Assembly: GCA_023627715.1 (NCBI GenBank)
Contig: JAMAHW010000011.1
Coordinates: forward strand, 372,001 to 436,000
DNA length: 64,000 nucleotides
Direction: 5' to 3'
Source: Periconia sp. R9002
Taxonomy: Eukaryota; Ascomycota; Dothideomycetes; Pleosporales; Periconiaceae
In this document: one piece after another, positions 1-11,361 of the stretch
How the letters are laid out: each line of letters opens with the position of its first letter
How positions within the stretch are numbered: position 1 is the stretch's first letter
Notes under the pieces: model-generated
What the model was told of the DNA's origin: nothing
Database searches by the model: none
What the model saw: only the letters and a program-made list of their open reading frames with translations
Translations under genes and position numbers: made by a program

Positions 1-254
1 TGTACATGATGCGCGGTACACGTATGTGAGCGATGATGTTGATGGTGTTGAGGTTAGAATGCGCTAGTTATGTAAGCAGCCCCAAAGCAGGGGTTTCGGA
101 AAAACTTTGGATGAGCGCATACTCTCGAAACATCCGTCCCATCACCACATCACCACCCAACCGCCGCAACAAGCCATCGCCCTCGGAATCTCATCTTCCA
201 TCCTTAGACTCGCCCTCTTGCGGAATAGTTTTTTCTCCACACGCGCAACACAAG

Positions 255-934
255 ATGGATCACACGCGAGACCCTTGCCCGTAGGTCACTTCCGGATGGC
301 AAACGTGCATCGACTCCTTGCGCTGCTCTCATCCAAAAAGCACTTAGCCGAATCATTTGCTAACTTTACGAAGCTGGATCATTCTCAATGATTTCGGTGG
401 AGCGTTCGCTATGGGGGTATGTCTTGATTCCTTGACCTTTCTACGCATAAGCTCACAATCCTCAGGCTGTTGGTGGTGCTATATGGCACGGTATCAAAGG
501 CGTAAGCAACACGTCGCGGAATGTCCGCTTATCGATTAACTTGTTTTCAGTTCCGCAATTCTCCCTACGGTGAACGACGTATCGGTGCCATCACCGCGAT
601 AAAGGCGCGTGCCCCTGTGCTCGGCGGCAACTTCGGTGTTTGGGGAGGTCTATTCAACACATACGACTGCGCAGTCAAGGGCATAAGGAAGAAGGAAGAC
701 CCGTGGAACGCTATCATTGCCGGCTTTTTCACCGGTGGATCCCTCGCGGTACGAGGAGGTTACAAATCCATGCGCAACGGCGCCATTTCCTGCGCGATAT
801 TGCTCGCCGTTATCGAAGGTGTTGGTGTCGCATTCAACAGGATGATGGCCGAAAACGGGAAGCTTGAGGCACCCCCTCCACCTCCTTCTCAGCCGGGTGC
901 ACCATCCGGTGGCAATATGGCTGTAGCGGCATAA
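255..934 (+). CDS. TIM17: Mitochondrial import inner membrane translocase subunit Tim17
   Basis: Core channel subunit of the TIM23 presequence translocase in the mitochondrial inner membrane. Four exons: 255-280, 374-416, 466-501 and 551-934, giving 162 aa. The start ATG opens [10 protein letters not shown], the conserved Tim17 N terminus, followed by [12 protein letters not shown] and [10 protein letters not shown]. Gly-rich membrane segments with [11 protein letters not shown] and [13 protein letters not shown] are typical of the Tim17/22/23 family. The C terminus is a Pro-rich tail (PPPPPS) ending GGNMAVAA. All introns are GT-AG and splicing restores one continuous frame; the 49 and 93 nt introns near the 5' end explain why only the last exon is a long open frame. 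Seen: frame and motifs; known: family role. Very likely functional. Confidence 0.96.
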
Positions 935-2120
935 GCTTTTGGTGCATTTCGTTCGAGAGTTTGGTCGTTTAATATAAAAGAGATTCGTCTTGGGATTTAG
1001 GGGCGGAGTGGTTATGGGTTCTTTGCATAATGCCGCGCCAGGTTTTGGCGGCGGTCGGCGTTCACACTCTACTCAGACTTCTGTGCTATACTTGTACTAT
1101 AATTACGGCTTTGTACCATAGCGCGGAGTCGATACAGTGGGATTCGGGATGTGGAATGTCCCATGTATAAATCGACAACGCGCCGCAGCGTCATGTTTGT
1201 TGGCTGCAATCAACGACGTTCATTGAATGTATTGTCGTCATTTTTCTGCAATCTTTCAATCCACATGGAGCAAGTTCTCTGATAGTCTTTATGTCTTGTG
1301 CTAAATCGTGGACCTAGATGATGTTAGACGACAGAAATACATTGTAGACCACTTGGAAATGCTTCACCTGTGATGCAAGATTTGTCAGAATCATATTTCA
1401 TCTTTCTGGGCATCTGAAAGAGTATTCGTGGAAATCTTGCTTACCACTCAGCTGCCTAGCCAAACAACCGCCAATGCTAACGGTGATATCTTTTAACACC
1501 AGTACGAAGCATGAGACCTATTTCAGAGACAAGTCTGTTTTATCTTCACTTGGTATTATGTAGTAATATACATCGGACAGGGACCATTGTTGTCCACTGG
1601 GAGCCATAGTTTATGCGGAAACAAGGTGCGTGATACGAATATTTTACTTTGTATCCGATTGAGAACATTATGATACAAATGCACGACATTTTTCTGTTTT
1701 AGGAAGTGCATCACAGAGCTGCGATCTATAAACAAGTGCCAAGTCTCTATAAAACACCAATAAAACACGTCACAGTAGTGTAGGTGTTACTTTAGCTCTA
1801 AATGCGGCAGTTCTACAGCTATATAAAGCACATCATCCGTATTTTTGCTTATCTAGGTAAAAATAGCGTCTTCATTACATGCACACCCTGGAGGCAGGAC
1901 TTGGCCAGCTTCTTATGGACTTCATAATAAAACCTCGACCACTACATCGAACATTTTCACTCATCATCCACAACATTCATTAGCTATAAATCTTCAGCCT
2001 TACCGTTCATTCCATACCTTTCATTTCCTCGCACATACATACACCGTCAACGGACTCCTCATTCTCACACGATAGCCTGGCTGCCTCAGTTCGAACCAAA
2101 AGATTTTCGCGACATCCAGA
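935..2120. other. Intergenic, no gene recognised
   Basis: Between TIM17 and a small secreted-protein gene. Short open frames on both strands show no family motif. The right end is the probable promoter and leader of the downstream gene: a TATA-like agctataaat near 1981-1991, then a pyrimidine-rich stretch before the ATG at 2121. Confidence 0.6.
1981..1991 (+). promoter_or_regulatory. TATA-like element
   Basis: Sequence tagctataaat, about 130 bp upstream of the small secreted protein start at 2121, followed by a CT-rich leader. Assignment rests only on motif and position. Confidence 0.3.
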
Positions 2121-2370
2121 ATGCAGTTCTCAATCGTCATCGCCACACTCGCCCTCACTGCTAGCGTTGCTGCCGTTGGACCTTCGTGCGAAGTGAACGC
2201 CGATGGACAATGGTATATCTTGTCTTCCTGATGCTTATGAGAGAGGGTAGCTAATACTGGGGAATAGCGTTCAGAAGCGCGTTGTCGGCATGAACAACAA
2301 GGCCAGGTCATGGCTCGTCTCTCGTGAGGATAACTCCGGCGTAGAGGTTGTTGAAGCTGTTGAGGTCTAG
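2121..2370 (+). CDS. Small secreted protein (64 aa) with Kex2-like site
   Basis: Two exons, 2121-2212 and 2268-2370, with a 55 nt intron (gtatat donor, gctaatac branch, tag acceptor). The 64 aa product starts MQFSIVIATLALTASVAAV, a clear signal peptide, then a Cys pair (C23, C31) and a dibasic KR at 34-35 that fits Kex2 processing. Without splicing the frame stops soon after C23, so the intron is needed. The acidic tail ends EVVEAVEV. No known domain is recognised. It could be a small effector, a secreted peptide precursor or a cell-wall peptide. Nothing in the flanking genes suggests a pathway. Confidence 0.6.
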
Positions 2371-2811
2371 CTGGATCAAACTTATAAGCATCAATTGATG
2401 TAAGTGTGCTCGCAGAGGCTTTGACATTGGATCTGATTGGGAGATAGGAAATTGCCACTTTGTTGCACCAACATCAGCAGCGATCAGCCAGAGAAGTTCT
2501 TGGAGGTAGTAGTTTTTGTGCGATGGTGTTTTTAATCTTCATTATGTGGAATCTAATCTTCATTTACACACATTCCTTTACGGTCGAAGGTTGTAGCGTA
2601 ACTACTGATGTCGGAACTCTTATTGGCTGATCTCATGGCTAAGAAAAATAACGACACTAGTGCATTGCCATAAAACGTATGGCGCTAGTCACCACTTCAG
2701 AGGTGGCATGTCATCACCCAAAACCAAGAACGACATAAAAGTCAAGGCGTCCCATGGAACACTTCTAGATCAGACCGCAATTTCAATACTATTCACTGTT
2801 AAATCTTTACA
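2371..2811. other. Intergenic, no gene recognised
   Basis: 441 bp between two plus-strand genes. It should hold the 3' end of the small secreted gene and the promoter of the DUF4267 gene. No repeat or open frame of note was seen. Confidence 0.5.
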
Positions 2812-3246
2812 ATGAACTACTTGCTACCTACTTTCCAGGCCGTAGCCTTGATATTCGCCATCTCCGCCGTAGGCACAGGCGCGCAGGCAATATGGAGCCC
2901 AACTTCGTTCGCAAACGCTTTTGGAATACCGCTAGATGCTGCTGCGAAAGATACCAAGAAGGATCTCGTGAACAAAGAAGGGATCAACTTCAGCGCTAGT
3001 TCATCCTACGTATCACTGACGGGCGCGCGTCAATTTTCAACTGGGATCATTCTCCTGATTTTTGCATACCAGGGAAAATGGGAGGCAGCCGCTACAGTAC
3101 TGTCTGTAATTGGGATCTCTGTTGCTGGGACAGACGGATGGTATCTTCTAAAGGCTGGAAACCCAGGTGGAGCAAGATTTCATGCCATTCCAGGAGCACT
3201 CATCGCTGCGCATGCAATGGCGGTGCTTTACTGGGGAGAATTTTAA
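2812..3246 (+). CDS. DUF4267-type integral membrane protein
   Basis: Single-exon gene, 144 aa. The product has about four hydrophobic segments: residues 7-27 (start MNYLLPTFQAVALIFAI), the region around TGIILLIFAYQ, VLSVIGISVAGTDGWYL, and the C-terminal IPGALIAAHAMAVLYWG. Layout and the TGARQFSTGI and GTDGWYLLKAG motifs match the small fungal and bacterial DUF4267 family, whose function is unknown. The ATG follows an A-rich leader and is the only sensible start. Length is normal for the family and no break is visible. Confidence 0.8.
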   Translation: MNYLLPTFQAVALIFAISAVGTGAQAIWSPTSFANAFGIPLDAAAKDTKKDLVNKEGINFSASSSYVSLTGARQFSTGIILLIFAYQGKWEAAATVLSVIGISVAGTDGWYLLKAGNPGGARFHAIPGALIAAHAMAVLYWGEF

Positions 3247-3790
3247 CTTTGTACTTCCACCACCGAATAACATCGAAAAATCGAAGTGTTCTGGATCAGG
3301 TTAAGAACTCCCGGGGATGATGATTTTCAACCCTGATTCCACCACCTCTCGCGCGAAATGAATGAATCTCTGCTGTTTTATCTGCACGTGGCTTCAGATC
3401 TCCAACCGTGGAAACACAAAATCGCCACATCGCAAGCCACATATGGGGTCATTAAGGTTTTGCTAGCGATCAAGAGCCGATTATGGCGCCGATTAAGGGG
3501 AGACTAGTTGGATATCGGGTCGGAGCCCAACATCATACCTAATTCAGTACCCAATAGAGTTGGACCGGTTAGCTTACGGCCGTAGCATTGACACCTGGAT
3601 GCTGGTACCACACATGAGATACCTATCTGTTTTCGCCCCCACTCATTGCAAAGCAAAGTCTTGAAATAGAACGTCTCTACTATGAAAGACGTGAAACAAC
3701 TTGGCAGCGGAATAGTGTAGATCATGGGGCTGCAATACTTTGCTTATATTCACGACTGCGTCTTGTCGTAAGCATCCTTCACGCCACACC
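3247..3790. other. Intergenic, no gene recognised
   Basis: 544 bp between two plus-strand genes. Short open frames on the minus strand are antisense to the start of the next gene and show no domain. Confidence 0.5.
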
Positions 3791-5186
3791 ATGGGAAACC
3801 GTACCGCAGCATTCACGGCTTCGCTGGTCTCCACTTGCATATTTATCGCGCACGCCAACCCTACAGCGATATCTGGAGCCAAGATTCCAAGGAAAATGGC
3901 TGAGAAGCGAAGCTTGGGATCGTTCAAGTTTCTATTCGACTTTCAGTCACAAGACCTCACTTACTCCGAATGGATTACGCTTTTCACGCTCTGTCTAGCG
4001 CCTCTAGTGGTCCATTTAATAGCCACTGTGCCAGAGTCGGGTGCGTGCGCCATAGTCGATATCATTTGTAGTGTTTACTAACAAGCCTTCCTCAGTCGTT
4101 CTCGATGGAAACCCACCGAGGTTCATAGACTACCTCTGCCACTACAACCCAACGTCTGTAATGTGGAGATATTTTGCAATCATTGATGCCCGAGTACGGT
4201 GCCGCCACTGGACACCAGAGGACATGGCCGCTGCCAATGCTCACTTTTGGACACAAGGATCATGGGATAACAGCCAAAAGATGAGGATCGAACAACGCGC
4301 TCGCCTTCATATGCCTCCTCGAGCGTATAATGCACCAGCAAGGACGTACGTCGACCCGCTTTCCGGATCCGCTATCAAGACCGTCATCGCTACCTTGCAA
4401 GGTGCACAGGCGATGTACGTCCTGATCTCCAGTCGATCACCCTTTAACGTGTATCTGTGGGAGCTGAGTCTCGCATCTATATTCCAACCCTTCGCTATCC
4501 TGGGTTTGTTGAGACTGCCTGCCGCGCCCTGGATGTCTGAGCAGTACATCTACGACTATCGACCAACGAAAGGCTACTCCGCACTACGAACCACGACAAT
4601 CGAAGAAGACAGCAACATCCCTATGCTACCCCTCGACATCAAACCTGACCAAAACAGGCGCGACACAGATCCAATACCAGCCGACGTCAATCCAACACGC
4701 AACGACCATGTCGTATCTCAAAACTTCTACCCCGCTTCCAGTCTCCGAGGCGTCCTCATCCGCGCGTTATACCTCGTCGCCACCATCTCCCTCGCGGTCT
4801 GGACAAGCACAAACCCCTTCCCCGACTCCACCGCCAACAAACCTTTCACCATCACCGGCTACATGCACGCTGTTTTCTACGCCTTCTTTCTCGACACGAC
4901 GGTCCTCATCTTCGCGTTCTACATCTTTACGGGGAGATCCACGGCAACCGTGATCCCGTGCGTGCAGCAGACGTGGTACAAACTGTACACGGGGATAGTG
5001 TTTTTGGGTATGTTGGCGTTCATGTTGATGGCGGCGCTGCAGACGCGGAAGACGTGGTGTGGGACTTGGACTACGTTTCCCGTCATGTGGGAGTGGGGAG
5101 TTGTGGATTGGGAGCCTTGTCCGGTGGATTGTGCGCGGTTGGCAATTGTGGGGAAGGTTCTTGGGGAGGGGCATTGTAGTGTGTGA
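3791..5186 (+). CDS. Uncharacterised multi-pass membrane protein
   Basis: Two exons, 3791-4040 and 4096-5186, giving 446 aa. The 55 nt intron has a gtgcgt donor, a perfect tactaac branch site and a ctcag acceptor; the joined frame reads VPES then VVLDGNPPRF. The first in-frame ATG at 3791 opens a hydrophobic leader (MGNRTAAFTASLVSTCIFIAHA), so a signal peptide or first TM is likely. Further hydrophobic segments: WITLFTLCLAPLVVHLIATV, GVLIRALYLVATISLAVW, an FYAFFLDTTVLIFAFYIF hairpin and GIVFLGMLAFMLMAAL. No domain is recognised. It looks like a lineage-restricted fungal membrane protein of unknown role. Confidence 0.8.
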
Positions 5187-5357
5187 TGGCAGCAATTGAG
5201 GTTGTTGGTTGTAAAGAGATTGAATCATCTCCTCGTTGTGTTACTTTCATAAACAAGATGAGGATAGTGTTTGCGTAAAATAACAGATTCGTGGGAAAAA
5301 TCTAAGCTTACAGGGTCTGTGAAGAACAAAAATCTCGACGAGATAAGCATGACTGTA

Positions 5358-7220
5358 TCAGTAATCGAAATTTTCGAATACAACGGTTTTCCCTTCCAAC
5401 CACGCCAACAACTCCTTCCGTAGCGGGTTCCCAGCGCACAAGTACCATGTTTCCGCGGCAACAGCATCGATATCTTGTTTTTTGATCCTTCTCTTTACGA
5501 CTTCAGCTCCCAATTCTACCAGCTCTTCAATGGCTTTCTCTGTATCTGCCGTAGCAGAGTTCGACCCGGTGAAGAAAAGCACCGTGCACTTCGCAAGCTC
5601 GGGACTCTTTTCCAGCACATCAAGTGCAAGACCTACATCACCGATTCTCAAAGTCCATAACAACTTCAATCGATCCGGAGTCTTGTCCAGTGCGTCGAGT
5701 TGACCAAGCAGAGGAGTGATACCCACTCCACCACCAGCTATAAAGGGTGTCGGCTTCTGATCATTTCCTCGTTGTTCGATCTTAAACTCCCCGCCAACAC
5801 CAACTAGCGGAACTTCGAAACCAGCGCGGTCATTTTGCCGGAAAAGGTAATTTGTAACAACCCCCACGTTGCGAATCGTGATCTCGAATTCATTCTCGCT
5901 TTCGTTGTTGGCATCTGGGGTCGAGGAGATGGTAAAAGTGCGCACGAAATCGTCATTCAAGCTCCGCGGGTCATCATTTCGCATATGGGAGTATCCCAGG
6001 TCTAGGTGTTCAGAAAAGTCGAACGCGGCCCATTGTCCTGGTGCATATTTGACACCTTCCGGAACTGAAAAGGTGAAGCGGCCTACCGTTGGGGTGATGA
6101 TCGTTTTGCGGATCAGTTGAGCCGACTTCCGTGAAGACGATAGTGTCGATTTGATGTTACCTTCGGATGCGAGTGCTCTCATAAGTGGGTTGTAAGGCGA
6201 TGGTTCTCTTCGGTCGCCACGGAAGGGGAGACCCCCTTTTACGAGACGCACTTGTTTCAATTTGATCTTGAGCACTAGATTACTGCCGGGAAGGAGGGCC
6301 GCTGCGTCGCTACCGATTAGTATTTCGCTAATGCCCGTTGTGTATAGTACGTCCCCTGTCTCGTAGTTCGGAAACGTCATGCCTATCCTGGGGTTGACTT
6401 TTAGATTTCCTAGAGACTGGTACAAACGGTTGCCCGAGTATTCTGGGTATGCAATTTCTGTGTTGGAAATAACCCGTACAAAACCTGCTGGGCCACCTCG
6501 TATGTTCGTATCCATATCTTGACCCGTGGCACTGGAGAGGAAAAACATGTCCGAGCCTAAGATTAGCGTTTTGGCTTCCGCTGAGAGCGCTGGGCCTTCG
6601 TGTGCAAGCTTCGAAGTCACGGTTGCGGGTTTGATCTCGTATTGATTCATGTATTTGGGGCAATTTCCTAAGCTTTGCTCAATCCTCGTGACTAGTTGTA
6701 TCTGATCTCGCTTTGCGGTCGATGGCTCGGTATGCGCCGTCTCGTCCTTTTGCTCTACATCCAGTTCATCAATGGTACCAGCCAGTACCCGGCCGAAGAT
6801 TTTGACACGTTTCCTCGTCATCAGATCGAGGCTCAATCCGGAAACCATTTTCTCGTTGCCATTTACCATCTCACCCTTTTTTGCATGTCCTACCAGTGCC
6901 TGGACAACAGGGTCCCAAGTGCTGTCCACGGGAGTTCGTGTTCCTACAATTCCGCTCCCAAGTGGTTCCGAAAAGCCTGTTTCTCCGCCCCATAGCGAAG
7001 TCCACGGATATCCCTGAGAATCCAGAGTCCCGATCGCTAAAAGAGGTGCTCTCTGGAACATGATAACAGCTTGTTGGGTTAGCATTCCAGCTGTTGGATT
7101 GTCGTGTGATGGGACCTTGAGAAGAGCATGCATTCGCGTTTCGCCCTCGTGAAAAGGGATTGCCATTGCTAACATGGACATTGCGGCGGTGTTGAAAGAG
7201 AAAGACCTGTTGCTGTTCAT
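5358..7220 (-). CDS. PNPOx-like / FAD-NAD(P) oxidoreductase fusion
   Basis: Single exon, 620 aa. The N-terminal half (about residues 45-330) resembles pyridoxamine 5'-phosphate oxidase-like split-barrel flavin proteins (PLLAIGTLDSQGYPWTSLWGG, FFLSSATGQDMDTNIRGGPAG). The C-terminal part (about 360-620) is a ferredoxin-NADP reductase-like module with a FAD site RTFTISS and an NAD(P) site FIAGGGVGITPLL, ending YLCAGNPLRKELLAWL. No C-terminal 2Fe-2S cysteine cluster is present. The expected activity is flavin-dependent electron transfer from NAD(P)H; the substrate is unknown. The start ATG begins MNSNRSFSFN; a downstream Met at residue 14 is an alternative. Confidence 0.85.
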   Translation of the reverse strand: MNSNRSFSFNTAAMSMLAMAIPFHEGETRMHALLKVPSHDNPTAGMLTQQAVIMFQRAPLLAIGTLDSQGYPWTSLWGGETGFSEPLGSGIVGTRTPVDSTWDPVVQALVGHAKKGEMVNGNEKMVSGLSLDLMTRKRVKIFGRVLAGTIDELDVEQKDETAHTEPSTAKRDQIQLVTRIEQSLGNCPKYMNQYEIKPATVTSKLAHEGPALSAEAKTLILGSDMFFLSSATGQDMDTNIRGGPAGFVRVISNTEIAYPEYSGNRLYQSLGNLKVNPRIGMTFPNYETGDVLYTTGISEILIGSDAAALLPGSNLVLKIKLKQVRLVKGGLPFRGDRREPSPYNPLMRALASEGNIKSTLSSSRKSAQLIRKTIITPTVGRFTFSVPEGVKYAPGQWAAFDFSEHLDLGYSHMRNDDPRSLNDDFVRTFTISSTPDANNESENEFEITIRNVGVVTNYLFRQNDRAGFEVPLVGVGGEFKIEQRGNDQKPTPFIAGGGVGITPLLGQLDALDKTPDRLKLLWTLRIGDVGLALDVLEKSPELAKCTVLFFTGSNSATADTEKAIEELVELGAEVVKRRIKKQDIDAVAAETWYLCAGNPLRKELLAWLEGKTVVFENFDY

Positions 7221-8237
7221 GTGCTGGTTTGGAGTCCCTGGAATATATCATAAACGGAGTTGTCTGCTGTTTTATAACAGAGTTCAGCTTCGTGTTAGCT
7301 CATGATTAGGAATCAACATGTGCATCCACGCACTGAAGGCCTAGGCATGCTGGGTATTTGAAATGTTGCTATTAGTAGCTGTGGTTACGCCATTCGTGAA
7401 TGTTTAGTAGTTAACTCCCGGCCGCGGGATAAGTACGACTGCAGAAACAGAAGCAGACCATCGGAGTGATGTTCTCACATCAACGCATCAGCAGCGTGGC
7501 GCGGTGGCAACCGTTCTGGATTTGGTGGTGAGAATGAGGGGGAATGGAGCTACTGTAAGCGCTAGCCGTAAAGGGAAACGCTTACTCTAACGGTCTTGGC
7601 CAGGTACCAAATCTACACCACATGCGTCATCCCATACACGTGAGCGACATGTGAGAGGAGACACGATGATAACATGGTGTCAAACGTACCTAGGTATCTT
7701 TCATTGATGGAATTCGAGAGGGAGCTCCCCTTACCTATTTGCCCCAAGATCATGGTACCAGATCCAGGTCCCGGGACCGAGTTCTTCGCTGCCAATTTCC
7801 CTAACACCAATGCAGAAGGTGAACTGTCCTTGGCACGTGCTTGGCACAGGCTTTCATTCAATAAGACAACGCTAAGCTGACCTTGATGAACGGCCAAGAC
7901 ACCTTATCGTAGGTTTTATACTCATTCGAGGTACCACCGCGTGCACCGGTACCGAGTATCTTGTTTCCGGTAAGGACATAAGATTTTGGGGACCGCCAGA
8001 AGCTGTTGGACAAGGTAGCTCACTGCCGTTATAGGAAGGTTGTACAACAATGCCCGAGCTATGGAGCGCTTCCTTTCGCCTGAATCAGCATTGAAATTAT
8101 CAATGGTTAATAAATGATGCGCGCAAATACGAGTTTGCCTAGGTACAAAAGCATGAGCATGACCCGCCGTGGGAAACATCCATCCCGCTTCTTTTCTCAA
8201 GCTCTAGGATCTAGCAGAGGCCCACGTCTAGGAAGCC
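7221..8237. other. Divergent intergenic region, no gene recognised
   Basis: About 1 kb between divergently transcribed oxidoreductase and aminopeptidase genes, so it should carry both promoters. Short open frames on both strands lack any domain or signal. Confidence 0.5.
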
Positions 8238-9822
8238 ATGTGGAAGTCAATTCTCAGCCTTGCAGCTGTTGCTGCTACCATTGATGCAGCTGCTGTTGAC
8301 ATTCGGGACGACTACAAGGGTCTTGTGTCATCAGTAAGCCAAACCAAACTTCTGCCCGAGGCCAATTGCTGATTGTGTTGCAGGAGCTTCTACGGAGCGC
8401 CATCAAGGTCGAGGCTTTGAAAGCAAAGGCACACCAATTGGAGCGTTTCGCATATGACTCGCCGACCAAGAACCGGGTGATTGGAAGCGAAGGACATGAG
8501 GCCACAGTCAAATGGATCACCGACACATTGAAGCAGTTTCCGGACTACTACAATGTGACGACTCAAGAGGTGCCGCTGAACGTTGGCGAGAGTGCCAATG
8601 TCACTATCCTCGGAGACGCGACCGATGCATATGCCGTTGGCTTTGCGCCTTCGGGCTCTGTGTCGGGCAACTTGGCCGTAGTTTCTAATTTGGGCTGTGA
8701 AGAGGTCAGTTTCAAGCCGCGCGCTTCATCTGTTGTCAATGTCTAACAATTGAACAGTCCGACTTCCCCAAGAATGCGACCGGCAGCATTTTCCTCATTT
8801 CGCGCGGCACATGCGTTTCCGGCGAAAAGGTGTTGCTAGCTAAAAAGGCAGGCGCCAAGGGTGTCCTCATTTACAACAACATTGATGGCAACCTTGAGGG
8901 TTACTCCCTGCAGCGAGTGCCCGAGGGAGACGATTATGTCCCCACGGCTGGTATCTCTCAAGGTTATGGCAAGGGTTTGATTGCCGTGGCGAATGCTGGC
9001 ATCCCAGTGCCGGTCGTCATGAGCACGACTTCTAGGGATATCATCAGCCATAACATCAATGTCCAAACCCTCGATGGCGACCAGGACAACGTCATTCACG
9101 TGAGCGGCCACTCCGACTCGGTGACTCAAGGCCCCGGAATCAACGACAACGGCTCAGGTTCCATCTCCCTGCTCGAGATCGCCATCCAGTTGACCAAGTT
9201 CAAGGTCAAGAACGCTGTTCGCTTCTCCTGGTGGACTGGTGAGGAGATTGGTCTCATGGGTGCCGACTATTACGTCAAGCACTTGTCCGCAGCTGAGAAG
9301 AGCAAGATCCGTCTTCTGTTGGACTTTGACATGATGGCTAGCCCGAACTACGCGTTCCAGATCTACGACGGCGATGGTTCCGCTTTCAACGAGACCGGCC
9401 CCCCTGGCTCCGCTGAAGCCGAGGCCGAATTCACCCACTTCTTCAAGGACATCGCCAAGCAGAACCACACCCAGATCGAGTTTGATGGTCGTTCTGACTA
9501 TGGCCCATTCTTGGAGGCTGGTATCGCCGCTGGTGGTATCGCATGTGGCGCCGAAGGTATTAAGACACAGGAGGAGTTTGAGATGTTCGGCGGTGCCGCT
9601 GGCCTCGCTTATGACGTGAACTACCACGAGGATGGCGACAACGCGAACAACTTGAACTTCGACGCATGGATTGTCATGGCCCAGGCCATCGCTCACTCCA
9701 CTGCTACTTATGCGCTTAGCTTCGACAGCCTGCCGCCCAAGAACACGACTGCCACCCGCAAGAGGGGTGAGGCACAGATGTTCAAGTACAAGCAGTCGCC
9801 TTCGTACTTGAAGATGATCTAG
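8238..9822 (+). CDS. Secreted M28 aminopeptidase (aminopeptidase Y / Lap2-like)
   Basis: Zinc aminopeptidase releasing N-terminal residues, secreted or vacuolar. Three exons, 8238-8333, 8384-8704 and 8758-9822, encode 493 aa, normal for the family. Signal peptide MWKSILSLAAVAATIDAAA; a PA-type insert around FLISRGTCVSGEKVLLAKKAGAKGVLIYNN; then the M28 core with metal ligands in GHSDS, INDNGSG, WWTGEEIGLMG (catalytic Glu plus ligand Glu), LDFDMMASP and the final His in YDVNYHEDGDN. In the related sequences I recall, this last motif carries a Cys pair, which is absent here. Several NxT/S sequons fit secretion. The ATG gives a clean signal peptide. Confidence 0.93.
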
Positions 9823-10468
9823 ATTTTCTGCGTTGGCTTTCATCGCTGTTCTTGTAGATATGTACATATGTAACGATAATGAAGCTCACCTACGTGTATT
9901 CACCTGGATGCGCTGTACTCTATGTGACGTGATACCTTTTTATGACGATGTGCCTCACATGGCTACTATGAAGATTCCAACGCATCACTACATACATCTT
10001 CCAAAGCTTCAAATTTCCTCTCTTAATTTTTTTGAGTAGTCATGTGACACCGGGCCACCATTGCTCCGGCCCGATGCTTAATAGAACAACGTCTCCTTGC
10101 ATGTTACACAAGTGAATGCTCAAAAAGGCCACATATAAGAACCACGATGTGAATAAGTTTCGCATAGATGGTTGTGATGACCATGGAGTTTTCGAACATC
10201 GGTGCACTACGACGTAAGCCCGAGGTTCGGTGTGGCTGTGCTCGATGAATACTGACTACCTCAAGCTCACTCAGTGCTCAAACTGTTGTTCTACATTGGA
10301 TATCAATGATATCCTCCCCTTCAAACTCTCCCCAGTTCACCCGCATTAAATGCTTCAGCGTCAGTCACTTGTCCTGTAGAGATTTCACTGGCAAGCCCAG
10401 AAACGAATCGTAGGAATTCTTCGCGCGTCAAGTTTAACACAAAGGACCGACATCAGAGAACATCAGTC
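9823..10468. other. Intergenic, no gene recognised
   Basis: 646 bp between the aminopeptidase stop and the ankyrin-like gene; 3' untranslated sequence on the left, probable promoter on the right. No repeat was recognised. Confidence 0.5.
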
Positions 10469-10999
10469 ATGTCTGCCACGACAATTGGCCGCGCATTACT
10501 CAAAGCATGCAGAAAAGGTTCGATTACAGAATCCAACACACTCGTCCCTCGCCTCCTCGCAAAAGGCATATCAAAAGACACAACACCCCCCCTCAAACTA
10601 GCCATGGCCACCGCCGCTTATCACGGGCATTCCGTCATACTCCGCAACATCATGAAAAACGCTCCAAAGCATACAGAGTCATCACAACAGCCTTGGGAAC
10701 TACCATTTACCTGGGAGATGGCCTCCCACCAACTTCCCGAAGAGTGGCGAGAATCCACCGTACCAGACCTCGTTGTCTGGAGGGCCGTAGCGGGAGGCTC
10801 ACCATCCGTTCTGCAGACGCTCATGGACTTTGGACTTGGCGTCGATCATATTATTGATAAGTTAGGGACGCCTCTGAGCATCGCCATCGTCAATAGGAGA
10901 GTAGATCTGGTCCGATTTCTGCTTGAGAAAGGCGCGAATCCGAATGAGTGGTTTTGGAGGAGGTACCTAGTGCAGTCATTCCCAGCCCCTTCATCTTGA
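10469..10999 (+). pseudogene. Ankyrin-repeat protein, 3' end apparently decayed
   Basis: Open frame of 176 aa starting MSATTIGRALLKACRKGS. It shows ankyrin-like helices, clearest in GTPLSIAIVNRRVDLVRFLLEKGANPN near residues 135-160. The frame stops shortly after this repeat, at 10999. Past about 10961 a different frame reads PFILKQAADFASL, which looks like the next ankyrin unit, and a third frame near 11030-11090 reads GYDGAWDADND. A 25 nt intron would be too short to join them, so one or two frameshifts are more likely than splicing. Either a short ankyrin protein or a truncated relic of a longer one. Confidence 0.5.
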
Positions 11000-11361
11000 A
11001 ACAGGCGGCGGACTTCGCAAGCCTTCCGAGGCGCGGAGAGTTGCACATCAGGATACGATGGTGCATGGGATGCCGACAATGACGTTCAAGGCTAAAATTC
11101 CCTGCACAAAACGTATTTAATTGACAATTAACTGGGCAGCTGCTAACCAAAGAAACGGTCATTTACTAAGATCAAAATATCCAGACATCTCCAGCACACA
11201 TACAAGTCCGATTGTTCCAATCCCAGGTTGATCGCCTTTGGTCAATCAAGACGGACCGATGCATATTCCCAATACCTTTAATGAGCGTGGTGGTCAGACT
11301 AGAAAAACCAGTAAACACGGGCTTGAAAAATCCGTAGCACTTCGGTGAGCACTCACAACTT

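Noticed and set aside
1..67. Possible C-terminal tail of an upstream plus-strand gene (frame ending TAG at 65-67)
   Set aside because: Only 21 codons are visible and no motif can support it.
9154..9867. 237-codon minus-strand frame
   Set aside because: Antisense shadow of the well-supported M28 aminopeptidase.
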